17,361 nt of DNA, from assembly GCA_964580435.1 (NCBI GenBank), contig CAZOKP010000058.1, forward strand, positions 1 to 17,361, given 5' to 3'. A program made the translations under genes and the position numbers. A model generated the notes under the pieces. It did no database searches, was not told the origin of the DNA, and was given only the letters and a program-made list of their open reading frames with translations. Below, piece by piece: positions 7,926 through 14,714 of the stretch. Source of the DNA: CAZKEW01 sp964580435. GTDB lineage: Bacteria > Acidobacteriota > Aminicenantia > Aminicenantales > UBA8522. Every line of letters starts with the position of its first letter. Position 1 is the stretch's first letter.

Positions 7926-8603
7926 TTAGGGCAAGAGGGCAAGAATTCTGGCGGTGATCTTGAAGTGTTTCTTCGCCACTTTATCCAAGACTTGAGCCCC
8001 GTGCATCTTGACGAGTTTCAGCCCTGCCTCTTCGACCATGGCTGAGGCGCCCTTCGGGATTTCGACGGCGAACTCCCGGGAAAGGAAGTCAAGGCGTTTC
8101 AAGAACTCCGCCCGGGCTAATATCGAGGCTGCCGCCACGGCCATATCCTCTTCAGCCTTGGGTTTTTGGATGAGCTCGATATTCTTGCCCTTCTTCATCA
8201 AAGCGTTGAGCACGTAAGCCTTGTCGCCGAACTGGTCGGTGATGGCCAGCCGGCAGGGGACCTCTTCGAGGATGTTTTCGATGACTCGAGAATGTCCCCA
8301 GGCCAGGATACGGTTGAGGTTACGGAGCCTGGCATATAGTTCATTGTATCTCTCTGGGCCGATGCTGACAACGGAGTGCTTGTATCCCTGCTTGAGGACC
8401 TCGGCCATTTCTCGGACGCGGTTGTCCGAAGACTTCTTGCTGTCCCTCACTCCCAATTCTTTGAACACAGGCTCCTGGCCATCAGGCAGGAATACGCCGG
8501 CGATTACGAGAGGGCCGAAATAATCCCCTTTGCCCGATTCATCCGTTCCGATGTGGCCTTTGGCCGCGGGGAAGAGGTCTGATTGCTGCATCGGTGACGG
8601 CAC
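7926..8603 (-). CDS. rnhC: Ribonuclease HIII, short form without N-terminal domain
   Basis: Cleaves the RNA strand of RNA/DNA hybrids (225 aa). The catalytic tetrad is visible: Asp21-Glu22 in GTDESGKGDYFGP, and Asp123 and Asp127 in ITDQFGDK. The four-residue gap between the last two matches Asp202/Asp206 of Geobacillus RNase HIII. AVAAASILAR (156-165) is also typical of type II/III enzymes. Classical RNase HIII is about 300 aa with an N-terminal TBP-like substrate-binding domain; here only about 17 residues precede the catalytic strand, and the upstream gene's stop is five bases before the start, so no hidden extension fits. The start is GTG 8603 or ATG 8591; neither has a good Shine-Dalgarno, consistent with coupling to the CoA-transferase gene. 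RNase HII is the alternative name, but the DESGKGDYFGP loop fits HIII better. Confidence 0.85.
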   Translation of the reverse strand: MPSPMQQSDLFPAAKGHIGTDESGKGDYFGPLVIAGVFLPDGQEPVFKELGVRDSKKSSDNRVREMAEVLKQGYKHSVVSIGPERYNELYARLRNLNRILAWGHSRVIENILEEVPCRLAITDQFGDKAYVLNALMKKGKNIELIQKPKAEEDMAVAAASILARAEFLKRLDFLSREFAVEIPKGASAMVEEAGLKLVKMHGAQVLDKVAKKHFKITARILALLP

Positions 8604-8607
8604 GATT

Positions 8608-9906
8608 CTATCGAATCAGGTTCCTGGTCTTGGCCTCCCGGATGAGGTCGGCGCGGAACTTGGGATGGGCGATGTTGATCAATGCTTTGGTGCGTTCCTG
8701 CAGGTTCTTCCCAAAAAGATAGGCGACGCCAAATTCGGTCACGACATATCTGACATCTCCCCGCGTCGTGACGACGCCGGCGCCTTTCTTGAGAAAGGGG
8801 ACAATCCGCGTCATCTCGCCGTCCTTGGCTGTTGAAGGCAGGGCGATGATCGGCTTGCCTCCCTTGGAGTGGGCGGCGCCGCGGATGAAGTCCACCTGAC
8901 CGCCGAATCCGCTGTATATATAGGTACCGATCGAATCCGAGCACACCTGGCCGGTGATATCCACTTCGATCGCCGAGTTGATGGCCACCATGTCATCGTT
9001 GCGAGCGACGTTGAAAGGATGATTGACATAATCGGCAGGATGGGCCTCGATGACCGGGTTGTTATCGACGAAATCATAGAGCTTGGTGCTGCCGAGGGCG
9101 AAGGTGATCACGACCTTATAGGGATGGAACGTTTTCCTCGACCCGGTGATAATGCCCGCTTCGATGGCCTCCATAACCCCGTCGGAGACCATCTCGGTGT
9201 GGATGCCAAGGTCGCGTCGGTTGGCGAGGGCGGCCAACACGGCGTCAGGAATTCCGCCGATGCCCAGTTGCAGCGTCGCGCCGTCCTCGATCAGGTCGGC
9301 AATGTGCTTCCCGATCAGCCTCTCGACTTCACTGAACGGGCTCTTTTCGAGCTGCGGCAAGGGCTCGGATACCTCCACTAGCTTATGGAAACGGGACACA
9401 TGGAGGAAAGAATCTCCCAGGACGCGCGGCATTTTTTCGTTGACCTGGGCGATGACGATTTTGGCTTTCTCGGCGGCCGCTTTGGACGCCAAGATCTCCA
9501 CACCCAGGCTCATGAACCCGTGCTCGTCGGGCGGCGAAACATGGAGTACGGCAACGTCCAGGACCATCTGGTCCGAATAGAAAAGAAGAGGGATCTGATG
9601 AAGAAAGACAGGGACGTAATCGGCTCTCCCTTCGTTGATGGCCTTGCGGTCAGCCGGCCCGACGAACAGTGAGTTGTGCCGAAAATGCCCCTCCATCTCC
9701 GGCTTGGACAAGGGATCGTCTCCCAGGAGAAGAACATGGACGAGCTCAACCTCTTTGAGCTTATCCTTGCGAGCAGCCAGAGCTTTCATCAGGACGTACG
9801 GCGTGGCGGCGTTGCCGCTGATATAAACGCGCTCGCCGCTCTTGACAACGGAGACAGCCTCTTCGGCGGTCACGAGTTTCTTTTTATAATCATCGACCCA
9901 ACTCAT
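8608..9906 (-). CDS. Acetyl-CoA hydrolase/transferase family CoA-transferase (4-hydroxybutyrate CoA-transferase-like)
   Basis: Transfers CoA between carboxylic acids, for example acyl-CoA plus acetate, in fermentative metabolism (432 aa, normal family length). The N-terminal domain contains GNAATPYVL. GIGGIPDAVL and LGIHTEMVSDGV mark the middle. NSAIEVDITGQV carries the catalytic Glu314 that forms the glutamyl-CoA thioester intermediate. GGQVDFIRGA and EFGVAYLFGKNLQERT follow in the C-terminal domain. The frame opens six bases earlier at ATG 9912, but GGAGG at 9913-9917 touches that codon and sits six bases from ATG 9906, so MSWVDDYKKK is the chosen start. It follows the GltD-like gene by 38 bases in the same unit. 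The exact acid substrate cannot be read from sequence; butyrate, 4-hydroxybutyrate, propionate and acetate are all plausible. Confidence 0.92.
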   Translation of the reverse strand: MSWVDDYKKKLVTAEEAVSVVKSGERVYISGNAATPYVLMKALAARKDKLKEVELVHVLLLGDDPLSKPEMEGHFRHNSLFVGPADRKAINEGRADYVPVFLHQIPLLFYSDQMVLDVAVLHVSPPDEHGFMSLGVEILASKAAAEKAKIVIAQVNEKMPRVLGDSFLHVSRFHKLVEVSEPLPQLEKSPFSEVERLIGKHIADLIEDGATLQLGIGGIPDAVLAALANRRDLGIHTEMVSDGVMEAIEAGIITGSRKTFHPYKVVITFALGSTKLYDFVDNNPVIEAHPADYVNHPFNVARNDDMVAINSAIEVDITGQVCSDSIGTYIYSGFGGQVDFIRGAAHSKGGKPIIALPSTAKDGEMTRIVPFLKKGAGVVTTRGDVRYVVTEFGVAYLFGKNLQERTKALINIAHPKFRADLIREAKTRNLIR

Positions 9907-9912
9907 GATCAT

Positions 9913-9917
9913 CCTCC
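9913..9917 (-). promoter_or_regulatory. Shine-Dalgarno deciding the CoA-transferase start
   Basis: GGAGG on the minus strand, six bases before ATG 9906 and directly touching ATG 9912. The spacing makes 9906 the usable start. Confidence 0.65.
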
Positions 9918-9944
9918 ATTAAATAATTGCCCGAGCTTACCTCT

Positions 9945-11441
9945 CTAATTATTTTTCAGATATTTATCTATCGACGAGGCAGCGAGCCGGCCATCTCCCA
10001 TGGCCAGGATAACCGTTGCGCCGCCTCTCACGATATCTCCACCTGCATAGACCCCGGGAATGCTCGTCGCCATAGTGTTCCAGTCCGCCTCCAGGTTCCC
10101 CCATTTCCCCTCACGAAGCTGCGGTGTCGTCTGCGCAATTAAGGGATTTGGGCTCTGGCCGATGGCTACAACTACCATATCCACTTCGGTGATGAACTCA
10201 GAGCCCTCTCTGGGAATGGGCCGGCGCCGGCCCGAAGAATCAGGCTCGCCGAGCTCCATTTCAAGGCATTCCATGGCTCTGATCTTCCTCTTATCGTCTC
10301 CGATATACCGAATGGGCGTGGTCAAAAAATGGAACTCGATGCCTTCCTCCTCGGCATGCTTCACCTCTTCCTCCCGGGCCGGCATTTCGTGCCGGGACCG
10401 GCGGTAGATGATCATCGCCAGGTCCGCTCCCAGCCTTTTGGCGGTCCGCACAGAGTCCATGGCTACGTTTCCACCACCGATGACAGCCACGCGTTTGCCA
10501 TGAAAAACGGGCGTATCAAAGTTCGGAAAATCATAGGCCCGCATCAGGTTCACCCGGGTCAAGTACTCATTAGCGGAATAAACACCGATGAGATTCTCTC
10601 CCGGAATCCTCATGAAATTGGGAAGCCCGGCTCCGGTTCCTATGAAGAACGCATCATAACCTTCCTTTTTCAGGTCGTCCAGAGTGGCTGTTTTCCCCAC
10701 AACAAAATTCATCTTGAGTTCCACGCCCAGGCCGGCGAGATATTCGACTTCCGCTTTAAGGATGCTTTTGGGAAGACGGAATTCGGGGATCCCGTAGATC
10801 AAGACGCCGCCGGCAATGTGCAGGGCTTCAAAAATGGTGGCTTTGTGGCCCATCTTGGCCAACTCGCCCGCCGCAGTCAGGCCTGCAGGCCCGGCTCCGA
10901 TAAGGGCGACTTTCTTCCCTGTGGAAGGAGGCAGCGGGGGGATAAAAACCTGTCCCTCGCTCCGTTCATAATCAGAAACAAACCTCTCCAGGTTCCCGAT
11001 GGCCACAGGCACGCCCGTCGCCTTTTTCAAGTTGCAGACCAGCTCGCATTGCGTCTCCTGGGGACAGACACGGCCGCAGATGGCCGGGAGGCTGTTGGTT
11101 TCCTTGATCTTCCGGATGCTGGCGATGACCTCGCCCTTCTCGATGAGTTTGATGAAACTCGGAATGTCGATCGCCACAGGGCAGCCGGCGACACACGAAG
11201 GATTGGCGCAGTCCAGGCAGCGCCGCGCTTCCTTTTTGGCCGCCTCCAAACCCAAGCCTTTGTTGACTTCCTTGAAATCCCTGTTTCTTTCTTGGGACTC
11301 GCGCTCGGGCATTTTCTGGCGTGGAATCTTCATCCTTTCCTTCACGGGGACGGACTTTCGGAGTTCCTTCCGCCACTCCTTTTCGTACTCCGCCCTCAGC
11401 CTTTCTTTGAGCTCGGGCGAAAGTTCCTGCTTTTCACTCAT
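9945..11441 (-). CDS. GltD/NfnB-like NADPH-dependent FAD iron-sulfur oxidoreductase (annotated as glutamate synthase small subunit)
   Basis: A 498-aa FAD and [4Fe-4S] protein that moves electrons between NADPH and an iron-sulfur partner. After a charged helical lead of about 35 residues, two cysteine sets follow: Cys75, 78, 83, 87 and Cys122, 126, 132, 136. The FAD-binding loop is GAGPAGL (182-188). The NAD(P)-binding loop is GGGNVAMD (322-329), followed by YRRSRHEMPA (346-355), whose arginines are typical for NADPH. GVYAGGDIVRGGATV (463-477) is the second FAD site. No glutamate synthase large subunit is nearby. It directly follows a HydB/NuoF-like gene (27-base gap), so a transhydrogenase role like StnC or NfnB is more likely than ammonia assimilation. 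Homotetrameric archaeal-type GltA remains possible. GAGG about eight bases before ATG 11441 serves as Shine-Dalgarno. Confidence 0.88.
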   Translation of the reverse strand: MSEKQELSPELKERLRAEYEKEWRKELRKSVPVKERMKIPRQKMPERESQERNRDFKEVNKGLGLEAAKKEARRCLDCANPSCVAGCPVAIDIPSFIKLIEKGEVIASIRKIKETNSLPAICGRVCPQETQCELVCNLKKATGVPVAIGNLERFVSDYERSEGQVFIPPLPPSTGKKVALIGAGPAGLTAAGELAKMGHKATIFEALHIAGGVLIYGIPEFRLPKSILKAEVEYLAGLGVELKMNFVVGKTATLDDLKKEGYDAFFIGTGAGLPNFMRIPGENLIGVYSANEYLTRVNLMRAYDFPNFDTPVFHGKRVAVIGGGNVAMDSVRTAKRLGADLAMIIYRRSRHEMPAREEEVKHAEEEGIEFHFLTTPIRYIGDDKRKIRAMECLEMELGEPDSSGRRRPIPREGSEFITEVDMVVVAIGQSPNPLIAQTTPQLREGKWGNLEADWNTMATSIPGVYAGGDIVRGGATVILAMGDGRLAASSIDKYLKNN

Positions 11442-11468
11442 CTTGGAATCCTCGATTCCCCTGTCTTC

Positions 11469-13379
11469 TTACACCCTTGCGCTGATCTCTTTTTTAAGGA
11501 CCTTGTCTTTTCTTGTTCCTGTACATTTGGAGACAGCGTTGATCTTCGGAGCGCAGACATCGAAACAGGCGCCGCACTTGATGCATTTCTCCTGGTCGAT
11601 GACGCGGACTTTTTTCCGTTCCCCGCGGATTGCCCCAGCCGGACAATTTTCCAGGCAAAGCAGGCAACCGGTACATTTCTCAGGTTCGATATAATGCACC
11701 CAGAGGTCTTTGCAGACATAGGCCGGGCAGCTCTTGTGCAGGATATGGGCTTCGTACTCCTGGCGAAAATATTTTAAGCCCGCCAGCACCGGGTTTGCTG
11801 CCGTTTGTCCAAGGCCACAGAAACAGGAAGTTCTCATGGAATTGGCCAAAGCCTCGAGGTGGACGAGATCCTTTTCCTCGCCCTGTCCCATAGTGATGCG
11901 GCTCAGGATATCGTGCATCTGCTTCGTCCCGTCCCGGCAGGGCGCACACCTCAGGGGGGACTCCTTTTGAGAGAAACGAAGGAAGTAACGGGCCATGTCG
12001 ACCACGCACGTCGTCTCGTCCATAACGATCATCTCGCCCGATCCCATAATGGTGCCGGCTTGGGCCAAAGCGTCATAGTCAACGGGAAGGTCGAGCATCT
12101 GGGCAGGGAGACATCCTCCCGCCGGGCCTCCGGTCTGGATAGCCTTGAACTTCTTGCCATCCTTTATTCCTCGGCCGATATCATAGATGATCTCTCTGAG
12201 CTTGATCCCCATCGGGACTTCGACAAGTCCGGTATTGTTGATCTTCCCTCCTAGGGAAAACATCTTGGTCCCCTTGCTTTTCGCCGTGCCAATCTTGCTG
12301 TACCATTCCGCGCCCCGGTTGATGATCAGAGGGACATTGGCCCAGGTCTCAACATTGGTGATGTTGCACTGCTTTCCCCATAGCCCTTCATGCGCAGGAA
12401 ACGCCGGCCGCGGCCCGGGGAAAGCGCTCCGGCCGTCCCCGGATTCCGTCGGGAAAGTTTCGACTTCGGAGATAAAGGCGCCAGCTCTCAGGACCACGTA
12501 AACATCCAAGTGGAACTCAGACCCCAGGATCGACTTTCCCAGAAGCCCGCATCTCTGGGCCTGCTCCAAAGCCAGCATGATGTGGCGCACAGCAAGGGGA
12601 TATTCCCTCCGGACGCAGACATAGGCTTCGCCAGCGCCGATAGCGTAGGCGCCGATAATCATGCCTTCGATAACGCTGTGCGGATTCCCCTCCAAAAGGA
12701 TGCGGTCCATATAAGCACCCGGGTCGCCGTCATCTCCATGGCAGATGATGTATTTTCGTTCGGAGATCTCATCGCGGCAGGCCTGCCATTTCTTTCCTGT
12801 CGGGACGCCCGCTCCTTCCCTCTCTCGAAGGCCCGAGACGCCGATCTCGTGGATGACCTCTTCAGCTGTCATGTCAAAAAGAACTTTGGCCAGAGCTTGA
12901 TAGCCATCGGCAAGGATATAATCCTCGATCCTCGTGGGATTGATCTTGAAATTCCCTTCCGTTAGGACCCGCATCTGCTTCTGGTAGAACGGAATCTCCT
13001 TCTGGAGGCTGAATTTACGCCCGGATTTGGGGTCTGCGTAAACAAGAGAGGAAATGATCTTGTTTTTTAGGAGAGTCTCTTCGACCACCGCCGGGACGTG
13101 TTTCGTTTCCAACTTTTTATAAAAAATGCCCCGCGGGTAGATGACCATGTTCGGCTCGAGTTCGCAAAGACCGTGGCAACCGGTGATCTCCATCCCTATC
13201 TTTGCCCCGAGGTTTCTTTTAACCAACTCCTCGCGGAGGGCGTCAATAATCCGGAGCGAACCGCTGGCTTCGCCGCATGTCCCCGAGGACACTACCACCA
13301 TCTTTTCATAAGCGGGCCGGTCCAAAAGGAGATGCGCTTTCCAGTCCTGGAGCTGAGAGGGATGGGTCAGTCTTTTCAT
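11469..13379 (-). CDS. NuoF/HydB-like flavo-iron-sulfur subunit with altered cofactor motifs
   Basis: A 636-aa protein with HydB-type architecture: thioredoxin-like N-domain (about 28-110; Cys35, 68, 72), NuoF FMN/NADH domain (about 130-400), SLBB-like segment, N3 cluster domain and two C-terminal ferredoxin motifs (Cys569, 572, 575, 579; Cys599, 602, 605, 609). In relatives such a subunit binds NAD(H), FMN and several clusters. Here key sites differ. The glycine-rich loop GRGGAGFPTG reads EREGAGVPTG (186-195), CNGDEGDPG reads CHGDDGDPG (213-221), and ICGEETAL reads ISEVETFP (303-310). The N3 motif SCGxCxPC reads SPLRCAPC (474-481), with an extra Cys519 beside Cys521 in SCFCGLG. I re-read these codons directly; the frame stays intact, so this is divergence, not frameshift. 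The start ATG has no Shine-Dalgarno and overlaps a short ORF's stop as ATGA. Its likely partner is the adjacent GltD-like protein. Confidence 0.9.
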   Translation of the reverse strand: MKRLTHPSQLQDWKAHLLLDRPAYEKMVVVSSGTCGEASGSLRIIDALREELVKRNLGAKIGMEITGCHGLCELEPNMVIYPRGIFYKKLETKHVPAVVEETLLKNKIISSLVYADPKSGRKFSLQKEIPFYQKQMRVLTEGNFKINPTRIEDYILADGYQALAKVLFDMTAEEVIHEIGVSGLREREGAGVPTGKKWQACRDEISERKYIICHGDDGDPGAYMDRILLEGNPHSVIEGMIIGAYAIGAGEAYVCVRREYPLAVRHIMLALEQAQRCGLLGKSILGSEFHLDVYVVLRAGAFISEVETFPTESGDGRSAFPGPRPAFPAHEGLWGKQCNITNVETWANVPLIINRGAEWYSKIGTAKSKGTKMFSLGGKINNTGLVEVPMGIKLREIIYDIGRGIKDGKKFKAIQTGGPAGGCLPAQMLDLPVDYDALAQAGTIMGSGEMIVMDETTCVVDMARYFLRFSQKESPLRCAPCRDGTKQMHDILSRITMGQGEEKDLVHLEALANSMRTSCFCGLGQTAANPVLAGLKYFRQEYEAHILHKSCPAYVCKDLWVHYIEPEKCTGCLLCLENCPAGAIRGERKKVRVIDQEKCIKCGACFDVCAPKINAVSKCTGTRKDKVLKKEISARV

Positions 13380-13453
13380 GATCTTGTGAGCTTTATCTCG
13401 GATAAGGCTTTCTTCTCCAGGTCTAGCTCCGCTAAAACATCTCCCATGTTCAT
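13376..13453 (-). CDS. Possible short ORF (25 codons) coupled to the NuoF-like gene
   Basis: Between the dehydrogenase stop and the NuoF-like start there is an open frame beginning MNMGDVLAELDLEKKALSEI and ending LTRS, whose TGA overlaps the NuoF-like ATG as ATGA. Starts at 13453 or 13447 are possible; the latter has a weak GGGA upstream. The peptide would be charged and helical. I recognise no family. Because the NuoF-like gene has no Shine-Dalgarno of its own, translation of this frame could bring ribosomes to it. It may equally be chance, or the remnant of a lost gene such as a NuoE-like subunit. Confidence 0.3.
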   Translation of the reverse strand: MNMGDVLAELDLEKKALSEIKLTRS

Positions 13454-13469
13454 CCCAGCTGGGTCGTTT

Positions 13470-14582
13470 TCAGCCCACAAGCAGCTCCTGGCACGGCAAA
13501 CTGAATCGCTCAGCGATATTCTTTTTGACGATATGGCCCCGGTGCAAATAAACACCACGCCTCATGGAATCGTCCGCCTGGAGGGCCGCCTCGATGCCGC
13601 AGTCTCCGATCAGGTGCAGGTAGCGCACGATGAGGTTGGACAGAACCTTGGTGGAGGTCCGGCTCACCGAAGAAGTGATGTTGGGCACGCAGTAATGGAT
13701 GACACCTTCGTCTATGAACGTGGGATGCTCCAGTGTGGTCAACCGGCTGGTCTCGATGCAGCCCCCGTGATCTATGGCCAAGTCGATGACGACAGAGCCC
13801 TTCCTCATCGTTTTAACCATGTCACGCGTGATCATGATGGGCGCTCTTTCTCCGGGTCGGAGCACGGCGCCGATCAGGACATCGGCGACTCGGGTTATCC
13901 GGGCCAGGTTGTACTTGCTTCCCATAAGGGTAATGACCCGGCCAGAGGTCATTTCTTCAATCCTCCTCAGCCTTTCCATGTTGTGGCCGATGACGATCGT
14001 GTGAGCACCTGCCCCCAGCATCGCTCTGGTGGCACTGCGCGCCAGCACGCCGCTCCCGATGATCACAACCGTAGCCGGCGGAACGCTGACAACGCCTCCG
14101 AGGATCATGCCGCGGCCGCCCTGGTTCGTCTGAAGATAGTGGCCCGCGATCACCAGACACATCTGCCCGGCGACCTCGCCCAGGCTTTCATAGAACGGCA
14201 GCGCGTCATCTTCTTCCTGGATGATCTCATATCCAATCATGGTGACATTCTTCTGGAGGAGTTCCTCGACGATTGCTTTCCTGGCGATGGCCAGGTGATG
14301 AAACCCAAGAAGAATCTGGTCTTTCTTGACCAACTGGCATTCTTCCTGGCTGAGCGGCGAAATGTTCAAGACGATATCCGAGCGCCCAAACACCTCTTCT
14401 TTGGTAAAAACAATTTGCGCCCCCTGAGCCGTGTACTCCTCGTTGGTGTAACCGGACTTCAAGCCAGCGCCGGCCTGGACGTAGACGGTGTGCCCCTTAT
14501 CGGCTAAGAAGGAAACGCCGCTGGGGTTAAGGCCGGCCCTGTTTTCTATCTTTGCACTCTCATTGATGACTCCAATATTCAT
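13470..14582 (-). CDS. Alanine dehydrogenase / PNT family oxidoreductase, atypical active site
   Basis: A 370-aa member of the AlaDH/PNT family; family members interconvert alanine and pyruvate with NAD(H). Conserved parts include Arg15 (ENRAGL), His96 (FHHLA), SLGEVAGQM (133-141), GGRGMILGGV (155-164), GAVLRPGERAP (238-248), IDLAIDHGG with Asp271 (266-274), HYCVPN (296-301) and SRTST (307-311). Two family hallmarks are missing. The substrate lysine motif KVKEP reads NISPL (73-77), putting Ser75 where M. tuberculosis Ald has Lys75. The acidic residue ending strand beta-2, which binds the NAD ribose, is Gly199 in VIGHN. The Rossmann loop is GSGVLA (176-181). NADP(H) use or a different amino-acid substrate is therefore possible. 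AGGAGG (14588-14593) lies five bases before the ATG, and a good promoter precedes it. First gene of the long minus-strand unit. Confidence 0.82.
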   Translation of the reverse strand: MNIGVINESAKIENRAGLNPSGVSFLADKGHTVYVQAGAGLKSGYTNEEYTAQGAQIVFTKEEVFGRSDIVLNISPLSQEECQLVKKDQILLGFHHLAIARKAIVEELLQKNVTMIGYEIIQEEDDALPFYESLGEVAGQMCLVIAGHYLQTNQGGRGMILGGVVSVPPATVVIIGSGVLARSATRAMLGAGAHTIVIGHNMERLRRIEEMTSGRVITLMGSKYNLARITRVADVLIGAVLRPGERAPIMITRDMVKTMRKGSVVIDLAIDHGGCIETSRLTTLEHPTFIDEGVIHYCVPNITSSVSRTSTKVLSNLIVRYLHLIGDCGIEAALQADDSMRRGVYLHRGHIVKKNIAERFSLPCQELLVG

Positions 14583-14587
14583 CCTGT

Positions 14588-14593
14588 CCTCCT
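14588..14593 (-). promoter_or_regulatory. Shine-Dalgarno of the alanine-dehydrogenase-like gene
   Basis: Perfect AGGAGG five bases before ATG 14582; it is the strongest ribosome binding site on the minus strand and fits the first gene of a long unit. Confidence 0.7.
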
Positions 14594-14607
14594 GAAAAAG
14601 ACAGATT

Positions 14608-14636
14608 ATGATACCAAATTAATTTCTCCAGGACAA
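14608..14636 (-). promoter_or_regulatory. Sigma70-like promoter of the dehydrogenase/redox/CoA-transferase unit
   Basis: On the minus strand, -35 TTGTCC (14631-14636), a 17-base AT-rich spacer and -10 TATCAT (14608-14613, five of six). The start of transcription would be near 14601, giving a leader of about 19 bases. No operator palindrome or riboswitch fits in so short a leader. All genes down to 6690 follow with gaps of 91 bases or less, so this may drive the whole set. Confidence 0.55.
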
Positions 14637-14714
14637 TAAAAAGCTGCGCACCTTCGGCGGATCATGAGGGCAGCGAAAACAGCGCTTCTTTTCTGCGCCG
14701 GAAGGGATGGATCT

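Noticed and set aside
9945..11441. Naming the GltD-like gene gltD or gltA (glutamate synthase)
   Set aside because: No large subunit is present and the neighbour is HydB-like, so the glutamate synthase name would claim more than the sequence shows.
10329..11777. Plus-strand open frame (482 codons) antisense to the GltD-like and NuoF-like genes
   Set aside because: It spans the junction of two well-conserved opposite-strand genes and shows no domain, ribosome site or membrane segment.
12421..12500. Possible frameshift in the NuoF-like gene at the ISEVET region
   Set aside because: Re-reading the codons shows a continuous frame, with recognisable family sequence (RAGAF before and PGPRPAFPAHEGLWGK after) in the same phase; no shifted frame restores ICGEETAL.
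13098..14507. Plus-strand open frame (469 codons) antisense to the dehydrogenase and NuoF-like genes
   Set aside because: The composition is that of a mirror frame and both covered genes are clearly real.
14638..14674. Possible terminator after the amidohydrolase gene: GCTGC/GCAGC stem followed by TTTTT on the minus strand
   Set aside because: The stem is only five bases with a 22-base loop; too weak to call, although the position is suitable.
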